From assembly GCA_038043025.1 (NCBI GenBank), contig JBBTCW010000027.1, positions 1 through 43,266 of the forward strand: a stretch of 43,266 nt of DNA, read 5' to 3'. Below are positions 42,721-43,266 of the stretch, one piece after another. Origin of the DNA: O2-02-FULL-42-9 sp038043025. Lineage in GTDB: Bacteria; Pseudomonadota; Gammaproteobacteria; UBA12402. Made by a program: the position numbers and the translations under genes. How positions within the stretch are numbered: the stretch's first letter is position 1; each line of letters opens with the position of its first letter. The notes under the pieces were generated by a model, which was not told the DNA's origin, did no database searches, and saw only the letters and a program-made list of their open reading frames with translations.

Positions 42721-43104
42721 CTGTTTCAGTACATATTGATCAACCATCGCTTGTGCGCGTCTTAACGTCAACGGCTTTTCCAAAAAATCAGTGAGCCCCG
42801 CCTCAAATCCTTTTTTTCGATAAGCCTCTTCTAAATGCGCCGTCAATGCAATAATGGGCACCTGATGTTTAGGATGATCTTTAAATTGACGAATCGTTTT
42901 TGTTAAGGTAAATCCATCTAAATCCGGTAAACCCAGATCCATAAAAATCAGATGATACTTATTTTTGTCAAGCGAGGCTAACGCGTCGATACCATGATCA
43001 ACAATATCCACCATGCAATCTAATTGCCGCAAGATCATCGACGTAACCTTTTGCGCCAACCGATCATCTTCCACCAATAAAATACGACTTTTGCGAGAAG
43101 ACAT
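42715..43104 (-). CDS. Single-domain response regulator
   Basis: 129 residues forming only a receiver domain: acidic pair Asp13-Asp14, phosphoacceptor Asp56 in IFMDLGLPDLDG, Thr88 in IIALTAH and Lys110 in FLEKPL. No output domain follows, so it works by protein contact or as a phosphorelay intermediate, as CheY/Spo0F-like proteins do. The conserved features look like the receivers of hybrid histidine kinases (MDLGLPDLDGF, HLEEAYRKKGFEAG). No kinase is in the window. GAGGG lies before the ATG. Confidence 0.93.
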   Translation of the reverse strand: MSSRKSRILLVEDDRLAQKVTSMILRQLDCMVDIVDHGIDALASLDKNKYHLIFMDLGLPDLDGFTLTKTIRQFKDHPKHQVPIIALTAHLEEAYRKKGFEAGLTDFLEKPLTLRRAQAMVDQYVLKQL

Positions 43105-43190
43105 TGTTTTCCCTCATCCATGGGTTAATTATTTATGCTTCAATATTGTATCGCTAACAAAGCATTTTATACAGTTATTTGGGTTGTAAT

Positions 43191-43219
43191 AAAAATACCC
43201 TGCAGCTTGCTGCATGGGT
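43191..43219 (-). terminator. Probable terminator at the window end
   Basis: Minus strand ACCCATGCAGC-AA-GCTGCAGGGT with one bulged T, followed by ATTTTTATT. It would end a minus-strand gene entering from beyond the window. A second near-palindrome CCTGGAAG-CA-CTTCCCAGG lies at 43248-43266, cut by the window edge. Confidence 0.5.
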
Positions 43220-43266
43220 TTATACATAAGTTTATCATGATTTCAATCCTGGAAGCACTTCCCAGG

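Overview
The window looks like chromosome of an intracellular-type gammaproteobacterium, most likely of the order Legionellales (Coxiella/Legionella/Aquicella/Berkiella-like). This is inferred from moderate-to-low GC, the classical gammaproteobacterial metY-rimP-nusA-infB-rbfA-truB-rpsO-pnp order, a DedA-PAP2-LssY_C fusion, ankyrin-repeat proteins, and two genes preceded by perfect CTTAA-N6-CTTAA boxes. Those boxes match the PmrA-type site known from Legionella and Coxiella, where it controls the Dot/Icm secretion system and its effectors. No Dot/Icm gene lies in the window, so the effector idea is inference.

Layout. 1-7 kb is accessory: a PmrA-box ankyrin-like protein, a small ABM-fold protein, a GH13 alpha-glucosidase, inorganic pyrophosphatase, a HIT hydrolase and an AAA/PD-(D/E)XK protein. 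Two large hairpins sharing a core sequence sit between them. 6.8-18.7 kb is translation and RNA metabolism: pnp, rpsO, truB, rbfA, infB, nusA, rimP and initiator tRNA, then lysS and prfB, all on the minus strand. It is interrupted only by a plus-strand HD phosphohydrolase and a 144-bp composite repeat. prfB keeps its programmed +1 frameshift.

18.8-29.3 kb holds a cobalamin adenosyltransferase, an ankyrin protein with a hydrophobic segment, asnS, an AAA/DUF4143 protein, an NfnAB-like flavin/Fe-S oxidoreductase pair coupled to murF and recJ, and a small His-rich membrane protein. At 29.3-29.6 kb are two tandem copies of the composite repeat. 29.7-31.4 kb is a second PmrA-box gene, whose frame runs through one TGA into a glycine-rich 49-codon tail containing a C9 tract.

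31.5-35.1 kb is an iron, redox and stress block: sodB, a double-cluster ferredoxin-like protein, two Crp/Fnr regulators, rubredoxin (54 aa) and ferritin. A perfect TGTGA-N6-TCACA palindrome lies between the two regulators. 35.2-43.1 kb is mostly envelope and membrane: an APC amino-acid permease, a GT39/ArnT-like glycosyltransferase, D,D-carboxypeptidase DacA, the DedA-PAP2-LssY_C protein, the SohB peptidase and a single-domain response regulator.

The least ordinary signals are the two PmrA boxes with identical spacing to a -10, the in-frame TGA and tail, the hairpin family with conserved core and unrelated arms, and the twin-regulator redox cluster with its operator. I see no CRISPR array, complete insertion sequence or phage.
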